Shown here in pieces: positions 34,037-40,370 of a stretch of DNA of 64,000 bases (the stretch's first letter is position 1; every line of letters starts with the position of its first letter). The notes under the pieces were generated by a model. That model worked only from the letters and a program-made list of their open reading frames with translations, was not told the origin of the DNA and ran no database searches. Made by a program: the position numbers and the translations under genes. Source of the stretch: Thermocrispum agreste DSM 44070 (GTDB lineage Bacteria > Actinomycetota > Actinomycetes > Mycobacteriales > Pseudonocardiaceae); assembly GCF_000427905.1 (NCBI RefSeq), contig NZ_ATYX01000005.1:407293-471292 (forward strand), given 5' to 3'.

Positions 34037-34158
34037 CGGCCGCCTCGATCGTCCTTGTCGTGCCGACCGCCGCCGGCTTCTTCCACCGGTTTGGTCTTGT
34101 CCGGGTCGTAGGTGCCCTGACCGTCGGCTTCGATCTTGTCTTTGCCGTGTTTCCCCAT
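34033..34158 (-). CDS. 41-residue charged peptide, candidate RiPP precursor for the PIMT
   Basis: ATG at 34158 follows AGGGGAGGGACC, a strong ribosome binding site. The peptide begins MGKHGKDKIEADGQGTYDPD and ends Gly-Gly-Arg; it has nine or more acidic residues, many Lys and Gly, and no cysteine. Its stop overlaps the start of the methyltransferase (GTGA). An Asp12-Gly13 pair, the dipeptide most prone to aspartimide formation, lies in the N-terminal half; Asp18-Pro, Asp20-Lys and Asp34-Lys are other candidates. This matches the two-gene imiditide layout (small hydrophilic precursor plus PIMT). Product not demonstrated. Confidence 0.65.
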   Translation of the reverse strand: MGKHGKDKIEADGQGTYDPDKTKPVEEAGGGRHDKDDRGGR

Positions 34159-34216
34159 GGTCCCTCCCCTACCGAAACGGATCTTATCTACGTGTAACGG
34201 AGTGAGCACTCTGTGT

Positions 34217-34235
34217 GCACCCATAAATGGGGTGC
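34217..34235 (-). terminator. Short hairpin between kinase gene and peptide gene
   Basis: GCACCC and GGGTGC arms with an ATAAATG loop directly follow the kinase stop. A TAAGAT -10-like box (34178-34183 on the minus strand) lies between it and the peptide ATG, so peptide and methyltransferase may have their own promoter. Confidence 0.45.
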
Positions 34236-34242
34236 GTGCTGC

Positions 34243-35082
34243 TCACAGCAGCGTGCGGATGAGGTCGTGCAGTGGGTCGATCAGGTCGGGAAACTCTTGC
34301 TTCGCGGGTTGCAGCAGCTTGGCCGCCACGTGCAGCAGCGTCAACCGGCCGGTGTCGCTGGCCAGCTGGTCCTCGAAGACCTCATAGACCTTGTGGGCGA
34401 CCTCGGGCATCAGCAGCGACAGGCAGTACAGCTTGGCGGCGTCCGCGCCGGCGGGGCCGCGGCCCCACAGTTCCCAGTCCAGAATGGCCAGCGGCTGGTA
34501 GAGGTTGGCCCAGTGCAAGTCACCGTGCACGGTCTCCTGCTGCGGGATGACCAGGTCGAAGCCGAGCACTTTGCGGATGCGGGCATCCGCGGCTGGGTTC
34601 TTCTTGACGCGGTCGGTCGGTGTGGCGCGCAGCGTGTCGAGCGCGCTCCGCAAGTCGCGCCACCACTGGTCGGGCAGATCCACCGGGTGTCGCAGCACCC
34701 GGCTGGAGGAGATCGGCTGGCCGTCGATGACGGTCATGGCGTCGGCGCGTACGCAGAACTGCAGGCCGTTGAACTCATCGGTGTAGTCGGTCGAGGCCAG
34801 CACGTACGGTTTGGGTACGCCCCGCACCGCATTGGATTCGGCGATCCCGGTCCATACGAGCGGAAACGCGCGCACGTCGCTGGCCAGCTCCGCCCCGACG
34901 CGCAGCCAGCGCGGCTCCCCGCCGCTGGTGCGGCACAGACCGCTGACCGAGCGCAGCCCGACGCCGAACTGAGGCTCGCCGATTACCGTCAACCCGAGCC
35001 GCTTGGCGGCGCGGTCGCGGTGGCCGAGCAGCCAGCGGCGAAATGTCGCCTCCAGCCGCTCGGCCGACTCGCTGTTGGTCAC
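34243..35082 (-). CDS. APH-fold phosphotransferase
   Basis: A 279-residue kinase-like protein with the Brenner motif VHGDLHWANL (catalytic Asp, about 197) and the metal-binding ILDWELWGRGPAGADAAKL. The N-terminal lobe is poorly conserved, as in aminoglycoside/choline-type phosphotransferases. The GTG overlaps the stop of the radical SAM gene (GTGA) and has GGAGGG upstream, so the two are translated together. It may phosphorylate a product of the pathway or act in self-protection (inference). No known resistance subclass recognised. Confidence 0.78.
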   Translation of the reverse strand: MTNSESAERLEATFRRWLLGHRDRAAKRLGLTVIGEPQFGVGLRSVSGLCRTSGGEPRWLRVGAELASDVRAFPLVWTGIAESNAVRGVPKPYVLASTDYTDEFNGLQFCVRADAMTVIDGQPISSSRVLRHPVDLPDQWWRDLRSALDTLRATPTDRVKKNPAADARIRKVLGFDLVIPQQETVHGDLHWANLYQPLAILDWELWGRGPAGADAAKLYCLSLLMPEVAHKVYEVFEDQLASDTGRLTLLHVAAKLLQPAKQEFPDLIDPLHDLIRTLL

Positions 35083-36038
35083 GCCCTCCGCACCGCCTCG
35101 TTCTCCGGGTAGCAGTTGGTGCCGCCACCACCGGGTCGACATCCCGCACCGAAGGCTTCGTTCTCCGGGTAGCAATTCTCGCCGCTGCCACCCGGTCGGC
35201 ACCCGGTTCGCTGGCGCTCGGGCATGCCGAGCGCGATCAGACGCTGGCGGGCATGGGGCAACAGCTCGGCGATCTCGGTGATGCTGTGCGTCGTCACGGT
35301 GCCCAACTCCAGATCGCGGGCCATCACACACGGGGTCACGGAGCCATCCGGCATGACCGCGAGCTTGCCATCGCCACATCCACCACACAGCTCGCCCGCG
35401 TCGCAACCACCCAGCGGGGTATGCCGCGGCGCGATCCCAGCCGCGCGTCCCAGGGCGCGTACGTTGTCGAACCCGATCGCCTGCTCTGGTACACCAAGGG
35501 CGAGGAGATCAGCGCGTGCACCCTCGATGTCCTGCTCGTCGAGCACCTTGATGATGCCCACCCGGATTGGGATCTGGTACTGCACCGCGCGTGCGATGTT
35601 GCGACGGGTCTGCTCGTACGAGGCGGGGCGCTGGGTGATCATGGTGTGCTCGTCCGGGTTGCCGCTGTAGTACGACGTCGCCAGCGACACCCCTGGCCGT
35701 CGGAACACTTCCCACAGCTCGTCAGTCACATGCCCGAGGTTGCTGAACACCTCCACCCGCAGCCCCAGCGTGAGCGCGTACTCGACCAGCGCGGGCAGCG
35801 CCGGGTGCAGCGTTGGTTCGTCGCCGATGAACTGCACCAGGCGCACACCGGTAGCGGCGACCTGGTCCAGGACCCGTTTCCAGTCGTCGGCGGTCATCGA
35901 GCCATGGGAGCCCTGTGGCCCGCTGCGGGCGAAACAGTGCGTGCAGTGGAACTGGCACTTGCCGGTGATCTCCAACCACACAAATTCCAGCGGCGCGGCC
36001 ACCTCGCTACTCGGGGCATCGATCGTTGCGGCGGTCAT
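35079..36038 (-). CDS. Radical SAM enzyme with duplicated Cys-Pro-Gly C-terminal motif
   Basis: This 319-residue protein has the radical SAM cluster Cys28-x3-Cys32-x2-Cys35 in GKCQFHCTHCFARSG and the SAM-binding GDEPTLHP segment (about 72-79). A later Cys set, 212, 218, 221 and 237 (GGCDAGELCGGCGDG, then SVTPCVMAR), looks like an auxiliary Fe-S or SPASM-like region. The last 40 residues carry two copies of GCRPGGxGxNCYPENEA (279-295 and 299-315). The ATG at 36038 follows GAGGAGAGGAAC. It sits in an operon between small unknown genes and the APH kinase. Substrate unknown; peptide modification is one option, self-modification of the tail another. Confidence 0.82.
   Translation of the reverse strand: MTAATIDAPSSEVAAPLEFVWLEITGKCQFHCTHCFARSGPQGSHGSMTADDWKRVLDQVAATGVRLVQFIGDEPTLHPALPALVEYALTLGLRVEVFSNLGHVTDELWEVFRRPGVSLATSYYSGNPDEHTMITQRPASYEQTRRNIARAVQYQIPIRVGIIKVLDEQDIEGARADLLALGVPEQAIGFDNVRALGRAAGIAPRHTPLGGCDAGELCGGCGDGKLAVMPDGSVTPCVMARDLELGTVTTHSITEIAELLPHARQRLIALGMPERQRTGCRPGGSGENCYPENEAFGAGCRPGGGGTNCYPENEAVRRA
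35094..35204 (-). repeat. Tandem coding repeat in the radical SAM tail
   Basis: Two 51-base units (35154-35204 and 35094-35144, 60-base period) encode GCRPGGSGENCYPENEA and GCRPGGGGTNCYPENEA. Silent differences show that the duplication is not brand new and that the protein sequence has been kept. Confidence 0.9.
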
Positions 36039-36053
36039 CGACCGTTCCTCTCC

Positions 36054-36432
36054 TCAGTTGCTGTGTTCGACGCGGGAAAACGGGGGGAATTGGAACTGCG
36101 CGGGCGCACCGGACAGGGGGTGTTTCGGCGCGTGCTCGCTGCCGTGGGGCGACAGCTTCAGCAGCGCGGTGATCGCCGCAGTGACCGGGCCGAAGTAGAA
36201 CCACACCGGGTCCGCCACCACCTCACCGTGGTCGTCGATCAAGTAGCGGCCGGGGAACGCGGTGTCGACGTCGAACACCACATAGGTGTCGATGACGCCG
36301 TCACCGCGGCGCTTGCCCATCACCCGCCCCGGCACACTGTCTCCGGAGGATTTGAACCCTGCTGCGGTGATGCGCCGCAGAGCGTCGATGGCTGCGCGCT
36401 CTATCCTCGGATTCGCCGGTCAGCCCGGTCAT
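36054..36432 (-). pseudogene. Small unknown gene, frameshifted or with internal start
   Basis: The convincing coding frame ends at 36054 and includes AAIDALRRITAAGFKSSGDS, then VMGKRRGDGVIDTYVVFDVD and FPGRYLIDDHGEVVADPVWF. Upstream, ATG at 36432 overlaps the stop of the previous gene (ATGA) but lies in another frame (MTGLTGESEDRAR), so one base seems lost or gained near 36395-36405. Alternatively translation starts at GTG 36335, which has CCGGAGACA upstream, giving 93 residues. The protein family is unknown. The co-directional, overlapping context says it belongs to the radical SAM operon. Confidence 0.55.
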
Positions 36433-36677
36433 GCCACGTCCCGCAATCTCGACGACATCCCGCCCATGCCGGGCGCGATCTTCCGTTGCGCCTGCTCGAC
36501 GGTGAGCGGATGCGCGATCAACCGGGAGCACTCCTCGCTATGCCGACTCACGTCCAAGATGGGGCGAACCGGCGGGCGGGGTGTGCCCTCGAGCCTGGCC
36601 TGATGGCGATACCAGCGCACCAGAAACGGCACATACGCCATTCCGGCGATCAGCAAGAACACCAGCGTGAAGGTCAT
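36429..36677 (-). CDS. Small single-pass membrane protein of the radical SAM operon
   Basis: An 82-residue protein: one N-terminal helix MTFTLVFLLIAGMAYVPFLV, then a basic cytoplasmic region with RWYRHQARLEGTPRPPVRPI and SEECSRLIAHPL. Its ATG overlaps the stop of the upstream small gene (ATGA) and its own stop overlaps the next ATG. No family recognised; it could anchor a complex to the membrane. Confidence 0.62.
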   Translation of the reverse strand: MTFTLVFLLIAGMAYVPFLVRWYRHQARLEGTPRPPVRPILDVSRHSEECSRLIAHPLTVEQAQRKIAPGMGGMSSRLRDVA

Positions 36678-36949
36678 CGTTGACTCACCTCAGTGGCCGA
36701 ATACCCCGGCTGACGAGTCGTGATCGGCGCAGCCAGCAGGGCAAGATCGTTCATCCGGGAACCGCCGCTGCTGCGATCAACCACGACGTGCCGTGGGATC
36801 GCGGCGACGGCTGGTGTGGAGGGCGGCACTCCCCGCAGGGGGCGGGGATTCACCTGCGGGGGTGCCGCGGTTGCGCTCACCCGATCCGTCGAATCAGGTG
36901 CGCAGGTGAAACACGGTCGGCTAGCCAGCTGCAGGGTCATGGCTTGCAT
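36674..36949 (-). CDS. Hypothetical 91-residue protein heading the radical SAM operon
   Basis: Starts at ATG 36949 (a second ATG is at 36940) with only a G-rich stretch upstream. It begins MQAMTLQLASRPCFTCAPDS, has a Pro/Val/Arg-rich centre and ends MNDLALLAAPITTRQPGYSA then TEVSQR. It could be the substrate peptide of the radical SAM enzyme, having Cys13 and Cys16 and a position at the head of the operon, but no leader motif is recognised. A shorter start at the internal ATG for MNDLALL is possible. Confidence 0.5.
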   Translation of the reverse strand: MQAMTLQLASRPCFTCAPDSTDRVSATAAPPQVNPRPLRGVPPSTPAVAAIPRHVVVDRSSGGSRMNDLALLAAPITTRQPGYSATEVSQR

Positions 36950-37070
36950 GCGGTGTCCCCCCGTGTTTCAGTAATCGCGGTCTGTTTGCGAACAACGGCT
37001 GTCAGAGTTCGCGACGGCGGCCTGTATCAGCAATTGAAACGGGTCGCAGTTCACCCAGACGGAGGATTGA

Positions 37071-37931
37071 ATGGCGAAGTCGAAGGTGAAGGCCAAGCGC
37101 CTGGGGGCGGCACTACGTCAGAGTCGTGAATCCGCTGGTCTGAGCCTGCGGGATGCTGCCGAAGGGGTGGGCTGGGATTTCAATCGTCTGCACCGGATCG
37201 AGAAGGGCCAGGGGCCGTACAACCCCGAAGAGATTTCGGGTCTGCTCGGCCTGTACCGCGTCACTGGTGACCGGCGCGACCGCATTCTCGCCACCGTGCG
37301 CTCGCTCGACGAACCCGGCTGGTGGGAGCTCGCGGGTGTCACGAAGACGATGGGAGCCCTTGCGGACTACGAGAACGATGCCCAGAAGATCACACAATGG
37401 GCTCCGATGCTGATCCCCGGCTTGCTGCAGACGATGGATTATGCTCGCGCCGCCATTCAGTTCGATCCGAATCTCGATGCGGCGAGTGTCGAGGCCCGGC
37501 TGACGGTTCGAGTACGTCGCCAGCAGATCTTGAAAGGCGATGTGGAATATCGGGTTTTCCTTGGGCTGACCGCGCTCAAAGCAACGGTCGGCAGTAGGGA
37601 GATACTGGCTCGCCAACTCGCGGCGCTCCTCAACATCGGGCAACAGGACAACATCACCCTGCGGGTCGTGCTCCCCGAAGCAGATGCGCGAGGCGCATTG
37701 CTCGGCCCCTTCAGCGTGCTGGAGTTCGACGAGTGGCAACCAGTCGTGGATGTCGAGAACTTGCGCGGCACCGTGTTTCTCGACACCGAAGAACATACGG
37801 GCATCTATCTCGGGGTGCTGTCCCAGCTGAATGCTGTCGCACTCGGTGAGACAGAATCGATGCGTTTGATCGAGCGGCTCAAGGAAGAAGTGGAAGGATC
37901 AGCAGATGAGCAGCGAGTGGCGCAAGTCTAG
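37071..37931 (+). CDS. XRE-family HTH regulator with DUF5753 domain
   Basis: A 286-residue regulator: the helix-turn-helix (LGAALRQSRESAGLSLRDAA, then DFNRLHRIEKGQ) is at residues 10-55, and the DUF5753 domain has QWAPMLIPGLLQTMDYARAA and GPFSVLEFDEWQPVVDVENL. Such proteins are multi-copy in actinomycetes and pair with small DUF397 proteins that modulate them. It overlaps the DUF397 gene by 26 bases and is divergent from the radical SAM operon, 121 bases away, so it may control that operon. ATG at 37071 follows GGAGGATTGA. Confidence 0.92.
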   Translation: MAKSKVKAKRLGAALRQSRESAGLSLRDAAEGVGWDFNRLHRIEKGQGPYNPEEISGLLGLYRVTGDRRDRILATVRSLDEPGWWELAGVTKTMGALADYENDAQKITQWAPMLIPGLLQTMDYARAAIQFDPNLDAASVEARLTVRVRRQQILKGDVEYRVFLGLTALKATVGSREILARQLAALLNIGQQDNITLRVVLPEADARGALLGPFSVLEFDEWQPVVDVENLRGTVFLDTEEHTGIYLGVLSQLNAVALGETESMRLIERLKEEVEGSADEQRVAQV

Positions 37932-38100
37932 CTTCAGCGGCCCGGACTCCGACTGCGTCGAGCTGCGCAAGGCCGAGGACGGTCACATCCTCATGCGCGA
38001 CTCGAAGGACCCCGACGGACCTCGCCTGGCCTTCACCAAGGCCGAGATCGCGGCCTTCGTGCAGGGGGTCAAGGCGGGCGAGTTCGACGACCTGACCTGA
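37906..38100 (+). CDS. DUF397 protein
   Basis: A 64-residue protein with the family hallmarks WRKSSFSGPDSDCVELRKAE, MRDSKDPDGPRLAFTKAEI and a C-terminal FVQGVKAGEFD. It forms the usual pair with the overlapping XRE/DUF5753 regulator. Two hairpins follow, the second with a T-run. Confidence 0.93.
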   Translation: MSSEWRKSSFSGPDSDCVELRKAEDGHILMRDSKDPDGPRLAFTKAEIAAFVQGVKAGEFDDLT

Positions 38101-38125
38101 ACGGTCGACACAGTGGCCTGGGCCG

Positions 38126-38218
38126 CTCTCCCTGCACGTGGGAGAGGGGGCGACTCACCCCGGGGGACGCCGTCGGCCAAGAACCCCTCTCTCAGCGCGT
38201 GGGGAGAGGGGCCTTTTT
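38126..38218 (+). terminator. Tandem terminator hairpins after DUF397
   Basis: Hairpin 1 (38126-38146) has arms CTCTCCC and GGGAGAG. Hairpin 2 (38184-38211) has arms CCCCTCTC and GAGAGGGG followed by a five-T run to 38218, a classical intrinsic terminator, rare in such GC-rich DNA. Confidence 0.85.
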
Positions 38219-38325
38219 CTAGGGCTACGCCTGATCCAACTCAGGCTACTGCCTGATCAGGTAGTGGTCTGGCGGCCTCGTGACCTGCGCAGGCCGATTC
38301 ACCGCCCCAAGGACCGTCGCTTCGC

Positions 38326-38776
38326 TCAGCACACGTTTTCAGGCAGAACACAGCGGCCCCCTGTGACAACGGACATCGCGCCCTCGTCCCGGAATGATTC
38401 CTCGTAGCGGGCGGCCACGTCGCCCAGCAACAAGCCCTCCTCGAGCCACTCGCACGCGAGCTTGCCGAACTCGATGGTCGTTTCGTCGACCCAGTCTTCG
38501 ATCTCCGCCGCGCTCACGGAGCAGTCGCAGAAGCAGCTCGTCGGGCGGCAGACCCGACTCCTCCGGCGACTTGTCGTCGGTGAAAGTGCTGCGGCGCGGG
38601 CCCGGCAGCCAGTCGGCTGGCGGTGTGGTGACCACGTGGCTGCGCCAGGCCCACGCCCGCGGTACGGCCGACCGGACATACCCGGAGACGTGGCGCAGGT
38701 CACTCCGCGCGCTGCGTCCGGAGCCGGAGACGCCGCTCGTCCCACCCTTATAGAGACTTGCTGCCTCGAGGTTCAA
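38326..38776 (-). pseudogene. Frameshifted hypothetical gene fragment
   Basis: Two minus-strand frames complement each other. The upstream part reads VVTTPPADWLPGPRRSTFTD then DKSPEESGLPPDELLLRL to about 38530. The downstream part reads SVSAAEIEDWVDETTIEFGK then LACEWLEEGLLLGDVAARYE and ends FRDEGA..NVC at 38326. Each is protein-like only in its own segment, so an indel near 38525-38540 split one gene. The family is unknown. Its place next to the tRNA cluster and the DUF397 locus suggests a decayed mobile cargo gene. Confidence 0.45.
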
Positions 38777-38866
38777 GGTGTGACAGGAACGTTACGAGAC
38801 ATGATCATCACAGGTCCTGCCCCGCCCGACCAATCCAATGGGGCACGTCGGGGGCACGCATGCAAA

Positions 38867-38887
38867 AGGCCCGGCAAAACCGGGCCT
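38867..38887 (-). terminator. Terminator of the tRNA cluster
   Basis: On the minus strand AGGCCCGG, TTTTG loop and CCGGGCCT are followed by TTTTGC, 16 bases beyond the CCA end of tRNA-Val. Confidence 0.85.
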
Positions 38888-38902
38888 GACTTGCGGAAAC
38901 GC

Positions 38903-38977
38903 TGGTGCGCGATACTGGGATCGAACCAGTGACCTCTACCGTGTCAAGGTAGCGCTCTCCCGCTGAGCTAATCGCGC
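38903..38977 (-). tRNA. tRNA-Val (anticodon GAC)
   Basis: Acceptor arms GCGCGAT and ATCGCGC pair, D-arm TAGCTCAGCGGGAGAG, anticodon loop TTGACAC, T-arm CTGGTTCGATCCCAG, discriminator A. CCA is encoded (38903-38905); the mature body without it is 38906-38977. Confidence 0.96.
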
Positions 38978-38978
38978 G

Positions 38979-39049
38979 AGGTGGAGACGGGACTCGAACC
39001 CGTGTAGACGGCTTTGCAGGCCGCTGCCTATCCTCTCGGCCACTCCACC
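38979..39049 (-). tRNA. tRNA-Cys (anticodon GCA)
   Basis: Acceptor GGTGGAG pairs with CTCCACC, anticodon loop CTGCAAA, T-arm ACGGGTTCGAGTCCCGT, discriminator U; no encoded CCA. It begins one base from tRNA-Val. Confidence 0.96.
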
Positions 39050-39077
39050 GCGTCGGCCTGAGCAAAAGCCATCGCCG

Positions 39078-39150
39078 AGCGGATGACGGGACTCGAACCC
39101 GCGACCCTCACCTTGGCAAGGTGATGCGCTACCAACTGCGCTACATCCGC
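39078..39150 (-). tRNA. tRNA-Gly (anticodon GCC)
   Basis: Acceptor GCGGATG pairs with CATCCGC, anticodon loop TTGCCAA, T-arm CGGGTTCGAGTCCCG, discriminator U; no encoded CCA. First gene of the minus-strand cluster Gly-Cys-Val. Confidence 0.96.
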
Positions 39151-39242
39151 ATTGTGCCACCTCGGGTGCTCCGTGGTGGTTGTGTCCAACACTTTAGCCG
39201 ACGCCGTGGAGGCCGCACGCACCGGGGTCGGGGAAATGACCT

Positions 39243-39668
39243 TCAGGCCAGGTCGTGGGGGATGAGGTGGGTCAGCGCGTCGTCCACGTCGACCCACAGG
39301 TGCTCGTTGCCCGGGAGCACCACGTCGTAGGTGCGGTCGAGGAAGTCCGCCAGCTCCTGCGCGGAGGCTTCGAACATGGCGTGCCCGGACGGCGAGTTCA
39401 GCTCGATGAACACCGACTCCGGGTCCTCGACGGAGGGACGGATCCGGACGTCGCCCTCGCCGGAGTCGGCCAGCAGGCCGTCGGCGAGCAGGTCACGCGC
39501 AAAGACCCATTCCACCCAGCCGGCCTTCCCGGTGCGGAACGCCGCCACGACCGCGTACGGGTCACGCGTGTCGTAGCGCAGCTCCACCTTGACCGGAACA
39601 GCTGGCGCCCGCGGAGCGAGCAGGTCGAACACCGCGGTCGAGCGGAGCGTCACGTGGTCGTTGCGCAT
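39243..39668 (-). CDS. ssgB: SsgA/SsgB-family sporulation and cell-division regulator
   Basis: A 141-residue protein with the family pattern VPVKVELRYDTRDPYAVVAA, GWVEWVFARDLLADGL and GDVRIRPSVEDPESVFIELN, ending in a helical FLDRTYDVVLPG region. SsgA-like proteins occur only in morphologically complex actinomycetes; SsgB recruits FtsZ to septum sites with SsgA. SsgB rather than another paralogue is likely because of its size and isolated position, but not certain. It lies 92 bases upstream of the tRNA cluster and has the ATG at 39668. Confidence 0.85.
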   Translation of the reverse strand: MRNDHVTLRSTAVFDLLAPRAPAVPVKVELRYDTRDPYAVVAAFRTGKAGWVEWVFARDLLADGLLADSGEGDVRIRPSVEDPESVFIELNSPSGHAMFEASAQELADFLDRTYDVVLPGNEHLWVDVDDALTHLIPHDLA

Positions 39669-40053
39669 CGTCTCTACCCTTCGTCCCCTTCCCGGTCGTG
39701 CTAACGACCTGCGTACACAGCTATGACGCGACCTATTCCTGGTTGGCCCACTTCGGCTGCAGGTATCACCCGTATGGTCGGCTTTGCCTCACCCGTCCGG
39801 GCAGAGGTGCTGCGGCAGCGTCCGCTCCATAGTGCTCGGGAAGATGCACATGCAAAAGAGATGTCGCGCGAATGCCGCAAGACGAAGGTCACACATTTGT
39901 TATCGACAACCCCGCTGACCTGGCCCGTGTGCGCACGGTGTCGTGATCGAAGCTCCTCGTGATCGGCAAAGGGGGACCCTTCGTGCAGTCCCCGAACGGC
40001 GTCGGGTAAAGTTCTCCATGCAGTCGGCACCGACGAGTCCGACGGCGACACAA
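39669..40053. other. Divergent intergenic region upstream of ssgB-like gene and tRNA-Val
   Basis: No gene seen. TAAAGT at 40007-40012 is a plausible -10 box 41 bases before the tRNA-Val gene, without a clear -35. Promoters of the ssgB-like gene must lie here; no specific site could be defined. Confidence 0.45.
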
Positions 40054-40125
40054 GCGCGATTAGCTCAGCGGGAGAGCGCTTCGTTCACACCGAAGAGGTC
40101 GCTGGTTCGATCCCAGCATCGCGCA
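40054..40125 (+). tRNA. tRNA-Val (anticodon CAC)
   Basis: Acceptor GCGCGAT pairs with ATCGCGC, anticodon stem CTTCG/CGAAG with loop TTCACAC, T-arm CTGGTTCGATCCCAG, discriminator A and an encoded CCA (40126-40128). The arms equal those of tRNA-Val(GAC) at 38903. Confidence 0.96.
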
Positions 40126-40131
40126 CCACCC

Positions 40132-40170
40132 AACGAAGCCCCCTGGCCAGCAGGGTCAGGGGGCTTCGTT
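40132..40170 (+). terminator. Terminator of tRNA-Val(CAC)
   Basis: Perfect 14-base arms AACGAAGCCCCCTG and CAGGGGGCTTCGTT with an 11-base loop, seven bases beyond the tRNA. Confidence 0.9.
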
Positions 40171-40290
40171 CGTGACCAGCGAGCGCATCACCCGGCCACT
40201 CAGCGACCACGAACGGAGTACCTTCCTGCCGGCCAACTGATTCGCCGGTTCAGCTCCCGGAAACACAGCAACCACCACCGTGGCCACCGC

Positions 40291-40370
40291 TCCCTGCGCC
40301 ACCGGTCAGCAGATCCTGGGTGACGTCGACCCGGGTGCCGGTCCCCGCCGTTCCCTGCGCCACCGGTCAG
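40291..40370. repeat. 19-bp direct repeat at the end of the 40367 gene
   Basis: TCCCTGCGCCACCGGTCAG occurs at 40291-40309 and 40352-40370, 61 bases apart; the second copy contains the stop codon of the minus-strand gene. Confidence 0.88.

Noticed and set aside
35089..35210. CRISPR-like or microsatellite repeat
   Set aside because: Only two units, in frame inside a gene, with synonymous differences; a coding repeat.
36338..36425. tRNA-like sequence with GGTTCAAATCC T-loop on the minus strand
   Set aside because: The T-stem does not pair (GCAGG against CCTCC), no acceptor stem or anticodon arm forms, and the stretch is good coding sequence in one frame.
36674..36949. Certain RiPP precursor for the radical SAM enzyme
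   Set aside because: No recognised leader, no double-Gly or core repeat; it is reported as hypothetical only.
38236..38270. CRISPR array or phage attachment site at the TGCCTGATCAGG palindrome
   Set aside because: No spacer array, no integrase gene and no second copy of a tRNA end in the window; kept only as a finding about a possible scar.
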